From Ruoffia tabacinasalis (GTDB lineage Bacteria > Bacillota > Bacilli > Lactobacillales > Aerococcaceae), in assembly GCF_042652985.1 (NCBI RefSeq), contig NZ_JBHSHQ010000049.1, forward strand, positions 1 through 64,000: a stretch of DNA of 64,000 nucleotides, written 5' to 3'. Shown in pieces: positions 1-7,238 of this stretch. The notes under the pieces were generated by a model. That model did no database searches, was not told where the DNA came from, and saw only the letters and a program-made list of their open reading frames with translations. Positions within the stretch are counted from its first letter, which is position 1. Each line of letters begins with the position of its first letter. The position numbers and the translations under genes are program-made.

Positions 1-246
1 GATAAAATTAGTAAACGAGGGAATACATTCGCTAGAAAAACATTATATCTTGTCATAACAAATATGATTCATTCACAAAAATCAGGTCCGAATCATATCG
101 TTGATTACTATTATCGAGCAAAAAAACAACCTCACGCTAAAAAGCACAAGGTCGTTCTGATTGCTTGTATGGATCGATTTTTAAAATCCATTCACTATTT
201 AGTACTTCACGGGAAACTATATGATTATGATCTCTCACCAAAATAA
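1..246 (+). mobile_element. IS110-family transposase, C-terminal end (cut by window edge)
   Basis: The frame is open from the first base to a TAA at 244-246. The translated start, DKISKRGNTFARKTLYLVIT, followed later by YYRAKKQPHAKKHKVVLIAC and a short LKSIHYLVLHG stretch, matches the end of the transposase_20 (IS116/IS110/IS902) domain, where an S-K-R-G-N...R motif precedes a helical tail. The first ATG at 64 is internal and is not a start. Only about 81 codons are visible, so whether the element is intact to the left cannot be told. IS110 elements use a bridge RNA encoded in a non-coding end; that part is not identifiable here. A small hairpin at 287-312 (CTTCAAAA with TTTTGAAG) lies just downstream and may end its transcript. 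Confidence 0.8.
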
Positions 247-375
247 TCAATAGGTTCTCTGTGATTAATTAAATTGTACCAAGTTTCTTCAAAAAAAAGT
301 AGTCTTTTGAAGGATTATTTGGCATGCCTATCAGTTTACTACTCTCTCTCTAAATAGCACTTGACTAAAAGTAGG

Positions 376-429
376 AAAATACCTTCTAACGAAGTTACTT
401 GAAAAGTACTTATCGTTAGAAGGTATTTT
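376..429 (-). terminator. Terminator of the secreted-protein gene
   Basis: Perfect 17-base arms (AAAATACCTTCTAACGA at 376-392 and its complement at 413-429) lie just after the minus-strand stop codon at 432-434. Read on the minus strand the hairpin ends in TTTT. The centre can pair further. Confidence 0.75.
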
Positions 430-431
430 GT

Positions 432-1190
432 TTAATGACTTGAACCTTGTGCAGAAATTAATTGTAAGACACGTTGTGTTGTCCCATCTGAAGCAGTTCG
501 TTCGATAACTATGATACCGACAGTTGGGGCATAGTAATAATTATAAGTAACAGGACCGCTGTCTTCTTGCGCCTGTTCTTCAATACGTAGAACATCATTA
601 AAGGTTTGGCCACCCACATCATATGAACTAATTAATTCAGATATCATGCGTCTTTTTTCATTATTGTAGCCACTTGAAAAACTTGATCCAATGGTTAAAT
701 TACTCGGTAGAATGAGCGATTCATCATTATCGCTTGCTTCAGGTGAGTAACGTAAATCTTCTACAACATAATAATCATTGAAAGAAGCTAGTTCATAAAA
801 GCCTGTGTCGCGAATTTGATATACATAGGCGATGGCTTCTTGACCAGAGAATGATGTCACTTGAAAAATACCATTACTATCTGGTGAGTATTCCATAATA
901 ATATCTTGGGCGTCAAAGTAAACTTGGTCACCTTGATATTGATAATTTGTAAAATTTGCATACGGAACAAATTCCTCAAAGGAAATGCTTATTTCTTGGC
1001 TCGCACTTTCATCATTTAAACTTTCATTTGTTTCTTGATCCTCAGAAGAGTCAAGCGATTCATCTTGCTGGGAATCATTTATATTATTTTCTTGGGCTTG
1101 AATAACTTGTCCACTACTGATGCTTAAAAACATGATTGATAGAACAAAAGTTATAAACTTACGCATATTTAAATTAAAACTGACGCGCAA
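432..1190 (-). CDS. Secreted protein of unknown function
   Basis: Exported protein of about 252 residues; the function is not recognised. A signal peptide is clear (RKFITFVLSIMFLSISSG, probable cleavage after VIQAQ). An acidic Ser/Glu/Asp-rich spacer follows, then a globular domain ending in a YNYYYAPTVGIIVIE segment. This recalls the yYYApgvGlv strand found in many cell-envelope proteins of beta-rich fold. There is no lipobox and no sorting signal, so the product is probably released or loosely wall-associated. The start is uncertain: GTG at 1199, TTG at 1190 and ATG at 1166 are all in frame. TTG at 1190 is chosen because AGTAGGTGG lies five bases upstream of it, though ATG at 1166 gives the most typical signal peptide. 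It stands alone, divergent from hit. Confidence 0.65.
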   Translation of the reverse strand: MRVSFNLNMRKFITFVLSIMFLSISSGQVIQAQENNINDSQQDESLDSSEDQETNESLNDESASQEISISFEEFVPYANFTNYQYQGDQVYFDAQDIIMEYSPDSNGIFQVTSFSGQEAIAYVYQIRDTGFYELASFNDYYVVEDLRYSPEASDNDESLILPSNLTIGSSFSSGYNNEKRRMISELISSYDVGGQTFNDVLRIEEQAQEDSGPVTYNYYYAPTVGIIVIERTASDGTTQRVLQLISAQGSSH

Positions 1191-1416
1191 AATTGCCACC
1201 TACTTTCCATTTACTTCTTGTGTAATAAAAGTATAGCACATCAAAACTATATGTGTGTAAAGATTTCGGGGAATAAAGATTGAAGTTTTTACTAATTATA
1301 ATCGGCTTTATGAATTATTTGTGAAATTAATCTCCGATTATCCATTTTATTTTTTGTATTTTCGACAAAATCTAGTATGATAAACAAGATAAGAATTATA
1401 TGAGAGGGAGATAAAG

Positions 1417-1848
1417 ATGACAGATTGTATTTTCTGTAAGATTATAAATGGTGATATACCTTCAGCAAAGGTTTATGAAGACGATGAAGTATTTGCATTT
1501 TTAGATATGTCGCAAGTAACTCCAGGACATACTTTAGTAGTACCAAAGAAACACGTTGAGAATATCTTTGAATATGATGAAGATGTTGCGGTAGCAATCG
1601 CAAAACGCTTACCTAAAATTGCGAATGCAATAAAAGAAGCATTTCCAGAAATTAAAGGAATGAATATCGTTAATAATAATGGTGAATTAGCATACCAATC
1701 AGTTTTCCATACTCATTGGCATCTATTACCACGTTACAATGAAGATGATAAATTCGCTATCGAGTTTAGTAATAATCAAGACAGCTATACACAAGAAGAG
1801 TTCAGTGAAAGAGCAGCATTGATTGCGTCACAAATCAAAGAAAATTAA
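1417..1848 (+). CDS. hit: HIT family nucleotide hydrolase
   Basis: Histidine-triad protein of 143 residues, the normal length for the bacterial Hit/HinT family, which hydrolyses phosphoramidates of nucleotides such as AMP-lysine in the cytoplasm. The triad HTHWHLL is at His98, His100 and His102, and the family's N-terminal CxxC pair (Cys4, Cys7) is present. The ATG is preceded by AGAGGGAG at good distance. A -10-like TATGAT at 1376-1381 lies upstream with a weak -35. The ytxH-like gene follows after 14 bases and prsA after that, so the three may be co-transcribed. The family is certain; the physiological substrate is not known. Confidence 0.92.
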   Translation: MTDCIFCKIINGDIPSAKVYEDDEVFAFLDMSQVTPGHTLVVPKKHVENIFEYDEDVAVAIAKRLPKIANAIKEAFPEIKGMNIVNNNGELAYQSVFHTHWHLLPRYNEDDKFAIEFSNNQDSYTQEEFSERAALIASQIKEN

Positions 1849-1862
1849 AGAGGTGTATTTTT

Positions 1863-2216
1863 ATGGCTGGATTTAAATCAGGATTATTTTGGGGTGCTTT
1901 CTTTGGCGGCCTAGCAGGGTTAATGAATGCGCCAAAGAGCGGTAAAGAAACGCGTGAAGATCTGAAACACTTTATCGATACGACAACTGATGACGTGAAT
2001 GATGTTCGTTATAAAGTTGATAATTTAAGAATGTCAGTGCAGAAATTAACTCAAGAAGGTATGGATAGTGTTAAAACTGCGACAGACGGTATTCAAACAT
2101 CTTTACAGCATTTTGAAGAAGAAACGTCTCCGCGAATTAATCGAATTCAACGTCATATCGAAGATTTGACCGAAGATATCGAAGAACAAGCAGAAGAAAT
2201 TAATCTTAATAATTAA
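1863..2216 (+). CDS. YtxH-domain protein
   Basis: Protein of 117 residues. It starts with a short hydrophobic glycine-rich segment (SGLFWGAFFGGLAGLMNAPKSG), the hallmark of the YtxH family, followed by a long hydrophilic helix with heptad-like spacing and an acidic end. The family is often linked to general stress in Firmicutes, but its biochemical role is unknown. The N-terminal segment probably inserts in the membrane with the coiled coil in the cytoplasm. AGAGGTG lies 9 bases upstream of ATG. It sits directly behind hit, as in many Lactobacillales. Confidence 0.82.
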   Translation: MAGFKSGLFWGAFFGGLAGLMNAPKSGKETREDLKHFIDTTTDDVNDVRYKVDNLRMSVQKLTQEGMDSVKTATDGIQTSLQHFEEETSPRINRIQRHIEDLTEDIEEQAEEINLNN

Positions 2217-2339
2217 TTTAAATGAACTAAAAGCAATATGTTTGAATTTTCCTAGATTAATATATTAACATGGAGTTCAAATACATAATGTATGATATAT
2301 TTGTTACATATTTAAAAATAGTTAGGAGCCAAAAACTTT

Positions 2340-3428
2340 ATGAAAAAAACGCTAAAAAAGGTATCATTAGTTGCTTTAACATCAACATTGTTACTTTCAG
2401 GACTAGGTAGTATTGCCCCAGTAATGGCACAAGAAGAATCAGCAGGTGAGGTCATTGCAACTGTAGGTGGCGAGGATATTACTAAAGATGAATTATATGA
2501 ATCAATGAAAGCTATCGCTGGCGATACGACATTGAGAACAATTATTCTAGAAACTGTCTTAGAACAAAATGTATCGGATGCTGAAGCACTGAGAACTGCA
2601 GCGGAAGAAGAAGTTCAAGCTCAGATCGACGAAGCGGGTGGAGAAGAAGTTTTCCAACAATTACTTGCATACCAAGGTTTAAGTGATATCGAAACATATA
2701 CTTACCAAATCTTTGTAAGAAATATGTTCCAAGAAGTAGTAGAGAGCCAAATTGATATGTCAGATGAAGCTATCACAAACTACTATGAGAATGAATACTC
2801 ACCATTAATGGAAGCCCAACATATCTTAGTTGAAACTGAAGAAGAAGCACTCGATGCAATCGAAAGAATTAATAATGGCGAAGAATTTGATGCAGTTGCT
2901 CAAGAAGTTTCATTAGATTCAACAGCACAAAACGGTGGATTATTACAACCATTCCCAGCTGGACAAATGGTTCCAGAATTTGAAGAAGCAGTAATGAACT
3001 CAGAGAACGGCGAAATGACAGAAACACCTGTAGAATCACAATACGGTTTCCATGTTATTCGCACAATCAATAATGGTGAAAAACAACCATTAGAAGATGT
3101 TCGTGAAGAAGTTGAAGAACAATATGTTACTTCACGCTTTGCTGATAGCCAATTCGCTTATGGAGTCATCGGTCAATTAATCCAAGATACTGGTTATGAA
3201 ATTCATGACGAAGACTTACAAAATGCTGTTCAAGACTTAATCGATCTTGCAAATGCAAACAATGAAGCAGCAACTGAAGAAGAATCAACTGAAGAGACAT
3301 CAGAAGAATCTACGGAAGAAACTTCAGAAGAAGCAGCTGAGGAAACAACAGAAGAATCAGCAGAAGAAACGACTGAAGAAACAACTGAAGAGACAACCGA
3401 AGAATCTACAGAAGAGTCTGCAGAATAA
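2340..3428 (+). CDS. prsA: PrsA-like foldase (peptidyl-prolyl isomerase), without lipobox
   Basis: Extracytoplasmic foldase of 362 residues that would help exported proteins fold. It has a signal peptide (MKKTLKKVSLVALTSTLLLS..., likely cut after VMA), an N-terminal SurA-like helical region, and one parvulin domain at about 155-255. The parvulin motifs QHILVETEEEA, NGGLLQPFPAGQMVPEFEEA and YGFHVIR are visible. The last 50 residues are a Glu/Thr/Ser repeat (TEETSEES type). PrsA proteins are normally lipoproteins, but this one has no cysteine at all, so lipid anchoring is impossible and retention must work another way. A GTTAGGAG site lies 10-12 bases before the ATG. A strong terminator follows. 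Family assignment is firm. Confidence 0.88.
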   Translation: MKKTLKKVSLVALTSTLLLSGLGSIAPVMAQEESAGEVIATVGGEDITKDELYESMKAIAGDTTLRTIILETVLEQNVSDAEALRTAAEEEVQAQIDEAGGEEVFQQLLAYQGLSDIETYTYQIFVRNMFQEVVESQIDMSDEAITNYYENEYSPLMEAQHILVETEEEALDAIERINNGEEFDAVAQEVSLDSTAQNGGLLQPFPAGQMVPEFEEAVMNSENGEMTETPVESQYGFHVIRTINNGEKQPLEDVREEVEEQYVTSRFADSQFAYGVIGQLIQDTGYEIHDEDLQNAVQDLIDLANANNEAATEEESTEETSEESTEETSEEAAEETTEESAEETTEETTEETTEESTEESAE

Positions 3429-3441
3429 TTTATAGCTTTTA

Positions 3442-3479
3442 ATAGACGACTGATTATTAAATCAGTTGTCTATTTTTTT
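3442..3479 (+). terminator. prsA terminator
   Basis: Stem ATAGACGACTGATT (3442-3455) pairs with AATCAGTTGTCTAT (3460-3473) and is followed by a run of T. Confidence 0.9.
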
Positions 3480-3645
3480 GAGAATGAATGAGCAATTACT
3501 TATTATTGGCGGGGACTTCACATTTAGTTTAAGATAAACTCATGAAAAGACTAGCGATTTCTTAGGGAACTTTAAAGAAAGTCATCTGATGTGTATGTTA
3601 AATTGTATAAGGTTAAAAAACACATAATAATCAGGAGGCTATGAA

Positions 3646-3801
3646 ATGACACAAACAATAATTTCAAGAATAACTCAAGGTAAAGATGTCGCTCAAAAAG
3701 CAATCGTTGAAAATTTCAGAGGTCTATATCGTAAAGATTCCCGTTTTACTTATCCTGAAGCCACACTAATACTACCAAAATCAATTAAAAACAATAAATA
3801 A
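3646..3801 (+). CDS. Small protein of 51 residues, unknown
   Basis: A short open frame begins MTQTIISRITQGKDVAQKAI and ends in KSIKNNK. I do not recognise it. It has a perfect AGGAGG at 3633-3638, seven bases before ATG. It stops just ahead of a bulged hairpin with seven T residues (3814-3854), so it forms a complete small transcription unit between prsA and ndh2. The protein is basic and soluble-looking, without a signal or membrane segment. An alternative ATG at 3641 meets a stop after two codons. Translation is inferred from the ribosome site and the terminator only. Confidence 0.6.
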   Translation: MTQTIISRITQGKDVAQKAIVENFRGLYRKDSRFTYPEATLILPKSIKNNK

Positions 3802-3813
3802 TCACTTACAAAC

Positions 3814-3854
3814 TCCACTGTATATCGCTTGCTGATGTATAGTGGACTTTTTTT
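3814..3854 (+). terminator. Terminator of the 51-residue gene
   Basis: TCCACTGTATA pairs with TGTATAGTGGA with one bulged base; a run of seven T follows. Confidence 0.7.
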
Positions 3855-4162
3855 GTCTAATAATGTGAATGCAACTACAAGCAAAGTGCTGTGTGCTTGA
3901 TAAAAAGTGTTTGTGAAAAAAACAATAGCAATTTTAATCAATAAATTAAAAAAGAATCGTATAGAGATAGCATTGATTGTTTGATAATAGAATATCCATT
4001 AAAAAAATTAATATGTGAAATAGCGAGCTAGCAGTCTTATTCCTATGGGATAAGCAACGAAACAACTTGTGAAAAAGTTATTAAAGTGAAAAAAACACAT
4101 TGTAAAAACGCAATACTAGCGGTATACTATGAACGAAATTATTTGATAGGAAGTGAATTTAA
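3855..4162. promoter_or_regulatory. Regulatory region ahead of ndh2
   Basis: No gene is supported in this 300-base stretch. It contains a likely promoter, TTGTAA at 4100-4105, 17 bases, TATACT at 4123-4128. Upstream are a near-perfect 19-base palindrome at 4036-4054 (CTTATTCC TAT GGGATAAG) and TTGTGAAAAAGTTATTAA at 4067-4084. The left half of the latter equals the Rex half-site TTGTGAA, while the right half matches poorly. A redox-sensing control of the EET locus would make sense, but this is inference. Confidence 0.5.
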
Positions 4163-6037
4163 TTGGCAAAAGAAATAGTAATTGTAGGTGCTGGCTTTGC
4201 CGGTGTTGCTGCGGCAAGAAAATTAGGTAAGAAATATAAAAAAGACAAAACTGTCAATATTACATTAATTGATCGTCATTCATATTTAACATATATGACT
4301 GAATTACATGAAATTGCGGGAGGGCGTTTAGAACCAGATGCAATTAAATATGATTTACGTCGTATTTTCCATCGTTTAAACAACGTAAAATTAGTAACAG
4401 ATAATGTATCTGAAATTGATCATGATAACAATGTTGTTATTGGTGAACAAAGCAATTATAAATTTGATTATTTAGTATTAGCTGTTGGTGCTGAACCAAA
4501 TGATTTTGGTATCGACGGAGTGAAAGAAAATGGATTCACATTATGGTCAATGGAAGATGCAGAACGCGTTCGTGAACATATTATTGATATGGTATATAAA
4601 GCTGCGCGTGAACACGACCCAGTTAAACGTCGTGCTTTACTATCATTCTTAGTATGTGGTGGAGGATTTACTGGTGTTGAGATGATTGGTGAATTAGTTG
4701 AATGGTTACCAATCTTAGCTGAAGAACACAAATTAAATCCAGATGAAATCTCATTCCATTTAGTAGAAGCTGCTCCAAAGATTTTAAATACTGTTACAGA
4801 AAAAGAACAAGAGCGCGCTATGAAATATATGCGTAAAAAAGGCATTGATATTACTTTAGGTGATGGAATTGCTAAAATCGCTGAAGATCATATTGAACTT
4901 GCTTCAGGTAAGAAAATTGATACATATACTTCAATTTGGACTGCAGGTATTAAAGCAAATACTGATGCTAGCGAATGGGGTGTTGAACAAGCACGTGCTG
5001 GCCGTTTAGTAGCAGACCAATACATGCAAGCAAAAGGATACGATAATGTGTTCGTAGCTGGAGATTTAGTTTATTATGAAGATCCAACTAACAACAACAT
5101 GCCTACGCCTCAAATCGTTCAAGCGGCAGAGCTAACAGGTGATGTTGCTGCAACATCAATCATTTCAGAAATTAGTGGTACTGAAAAAGAAGAATTTGAA
5201 GGTAAATATGATGGTAACATGGTATCTATTGGATCAACTTATGGTGTTGCTTATCTATATGATAAATATAGTGTTCAAGGCTTCATCGCTATGTTCATTA
5301 AACATGCAGCTAACGTGATTTACTTCTTAAGTATTGGAAGTTTCTACTATGCATGGTTGTATGTTCGTCACGAATTCTTTACAATCAAACACAAACGTAA
5401 TATTTTCCGTGGTCACTTATCAGCTCATGGTAATATTCTATGGTCTGTGCCATTACGTCTCTTCTATGGAGCTATGTGGTTAGTTGAAGGATTGAAGAAA
5501 ACATTTGGTATGTTTGGTGGTCAATCTTGGTTTGAAGATGAAGTTGTCTTCCCATTCCCTTGGTTACAAGAAGAAGTAACAAGTGCAGCGTCTGCAACTG
5601 AAACAGGAGAAGTTGTTGAAGTAGCAGAACAAATCTTTAGTTTAAACTATGTTTACGGTGAAGAGCCAATGTTAGTCTTTGATGAAATGCCAGGCTGGTT
5701 CGCATCAATTATGGAATTCATGATGCCGAATCAAGATGTTGCATTATTCATGCAAAAAATGATGTCCTTAGTAGAATTAGGAATTGGTTTAGCTTTAATT
5801 GCTGGATTATTCACATTCTTAGTAAGTGGTTTAACCGTTGTTTTAGTAGCAATGTTCTGCTTATCAGGAATGTTCGTATGGGTTAATATGTGGTTCATCC
5901 CAGCTGCGATTGCTTTAATGATGGGTGCAGGTCGTGCATTCGGATTAGACTACTATGTGATGCCATGGTTAGGTAAACTATTCGATGGTTGGATATGGGG
6001 TAAACCTAAGCATATCTACACAGATAATATAGGATAA
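4163..6037 (+). CDS. ndh2: Type II NADH dehydrogenase Ndh2 of extracellular electron transfer
   Basis: Membrane flavoprotein of 624 residues that would oxidise NADH and reduce a quinone. Two dinucleotide-binding motifs are visible: IVGAGFAGVAAARKL at the N-terminus for FAD and VCGGGFTGVEMIGEL near 170 for NADH. FVAGDLVYYE is the usual C-terminal FAD-contact motif. After about residue 370 comes an extra membrane module with several hydrophobic segments (for example IYFLSIGSFYYAWLY and two long helices near 545-600). Ordinary Ndh-2 proteins of about 400 residues lack it, but the Listeria EET Ndh2 has it. The start is TTG at 4163, preceded by AGGAAGTG. The promoter is at 4100-4128. The context with dmkB, pplA, fmnB and dmkA supports the EET role. 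Confidence 0.93.
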   Translation: MAKEIVIVGAGFAGVAAARKLGKKYKKDKTVNITLIDRHSYLTYMTELHEIAGGRLEPDAIKYDLRRIFHRLNNVKLVTDNVSEIDHDNNVVIGEQSNYKFDYLVLAVGAEPNDFGIDGVKENGFTLWSMEDAERVREHIIDMVYKAAREHDPVKRRALLSFLVCGGGFTGVEMIGELVEWLPILAEEHKLNPDEISFHLVEAAPKILNTVTEKEQERAMKYMRKKGIDITLGDGIAKIAEDHIELASGKKIDTYTSIWTAGIKANTDASEWGVEQARAGRLVADQYMQAKGYDNVFVAGDLVYYEDPTNNNMPTPQIVQAAELTGDVAATSIISEISGTEKEEFEGKYDGNMVSIGSTYGVAYLYDKYSVQGFIAMFIKHAANVIYFLSIGSFYYAWLYVRHEFFTIKHKRNIFRGHLSAHGNILWSVPLRLFYGAMWLVEGLKKTFGMFGGQSWFEDEVVFPFPWLQEEVTSAASATETGEVVEVAEQIFSLNYVYGEEPMLVFDEMPGWFASIMEFMMPNQDVALFMQKMMSLVELGIGLALIAGLFTFLVSGLTVVLVAMFCLSGMFVWVNMWFIPAAIALMMGAGRAFGLDYYVMPWLGKLFDGWIWGKPKHIYTDNIG

Positions 6038-6061
6038 GAGAATAGATTGTTTTTAAATCGA

Positions 6062-6120
6062 AAGCTAGGATTTTAACGGATAGAAAGTAGACCTATCTTC
6101 GTTAAATCCTGGCTTTTTAA
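6062..6120 (+). terminator. Hairpin between ndh2 and dmkB
   Basis: A long imperfect stem (GCTAGGATTTTAACG with CGTTAAATCCTGGC, extended by GATAG/CTATC inside) is followed by a T-rich tract. It is a probable partial terminator that would make ndh2 more abundant than the downstream genes. Confidence 0.7.
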
Positions 6121-6154
6121 ATTTTTTAATGTTTATAGATGGGAGAAAAAAACA

Positions 6155-7129
6155 TTGATACATGAGATTTGGCGTGAGTATCCTGAGATAGAAAAAGCCT
6201 TAAAAGAAACTAAACAAAACATGCGTGAAGGTATTTCTATTCGCATACCCGAAATAGAAGCTAAGATTCAAGAATATATTGATGCGCCAGGTAAATATCT
6301 ACGTGCAGGTTTATCTTTGATGTTTTTCTATATGGAAAATGGCAGTATAAACAAAAAAATAATTACATATGCGGCGGCGATTGAGTTACTGCATTTAGCG
6401 ACGTTAATTCATGATGATGTGATCGATACAGCTGATTCAAGACGCGGCATTGAAGCTATGCACATTGCCCAAAGTAATAAAATTGCAGTCTATGCTGGCG
6501 ATTATCTTTTTAGCTACAGTGGCCGTTTAGCTTCTGATTTAATTAATAAAGTTCAGTTCCAAAACCGAAATAAGTGGATTTTAGAAAATATTATGAGTGG
6601 TGAATTGCGTCAACTAGCTAATACCTTTAATAAAGAGATGACAATGATTGATTATATTCGTCAAATAAGAGGAAAGACAGCCATGTTATTTGGACTGTCA
6701 GCTTCAGGTGGCTACTATCTAGCAAATAATGACATCCGAAAAGCACAAAATGTAAGATTACTTGGAACATACTTAGGCATTGCTTTTCAATTACAAGATG
6801 ATTTAATTGATTTTCTAGTTCCAGCAGGAGATTCTGGAAAGCCTAGTATGCAAGACGTTCCTAATGGTATTTACACGGCACCTTTGCTGCTTGCGATGGA
6901 GAAGAGTGATGCAGTAAGTCGTTACGTTAATGAAACAGATGAGTGGGATAAAGCATCTTTAGATCAATTAGCACAAATGATTAAAGAAACTGGCGCTTTT
7001 CAAGACACAGAAGTACTCATTGATCGTTATATTGAAAAAGCATTATTTTATTTAGATAAAATAAGTGATTCTGAATATAAATCTCAAATTAAGAAAATAA
7101 TCTTACTAATTTCTAATCGACAGTACTAA
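6155..7129 (+). CDS. dmkB: Polyprenyl diphosphate synthase (DmkB)
   Basis: Trans-prenyl chain-elongating synthase of 324 residues that would make the isoprenoid side chain of demethylmenaquinone. The first aspartate-rich motif is in LIHDDVIDTADSRRG and the second in FQLQDDLIDF, with GKPSMQD after it. These are the two metal-diphosphate sites of the family. The start is TTG at 6155 with GGGAG upstream; an ATG at 6162 is out of frame. In Listeria the corresponding gene belongs to the EET locus. Chain length cannot be read from the sequence. The isopentenyl units could come from the mevalonate pathway whose first two enzymes are encoded at 30-33 kb. Confidence 0.88.
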   Translation: MIHEIWREYPEIEKALKETKQNMREGISIRIPEIEAKIQEYIDAPGKYLRAGLSLMFFYMENGSINKKIITYAAAIELLHLATLIHDDVIDTADSRRGIEAMHIAQSNKIAVYAGDYLFSYSGRLASDLINKVQFQNRNKWILENIMSGELRQLANTFNKEMTMIDYIRQIRGKTAMLFGLSASGGYYLANNDIRKAQNVRLLGTYLGIAFQLQDDLIDFLVPAGDSGKPSMQDVPNGIYTAPLLLAMEKSDAVSRYVNETDEWDKASLDQLAQMIKETGAFQDTEVLIDRYIEKALFYLDKISDSEYKSQIKKIILLISNRQY

Positions 7130-7238
7130 TAGAAGTGTCATTACTAGACAAAAAAATGATTCTATTATAAACTAAAAATAAGTAATTTTGCCTTTGTAGC
7201 AAGAAGGTAAACACTTACCAAAAAAGGAGATGACATTA

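Noticed and set aside
3247..3435. Lys/Gln-rich open frame overlapping the end of prsA
   Set aside because: Shifted reading of the acidic repeat; no start site.
3750..3941. 63-codon minus-strand frame between prsA and ndh2
   Set aside because: It runs through the terminator at 3814-3854 and overlaps the better-supported plus-strand small gene.
3970..4140. Catabolite-repression (cre) site before ndh2
   Set aside because: TGTGAAATAGCG and TGTAAAAACGC were inspected but do not complete the cre consensus.
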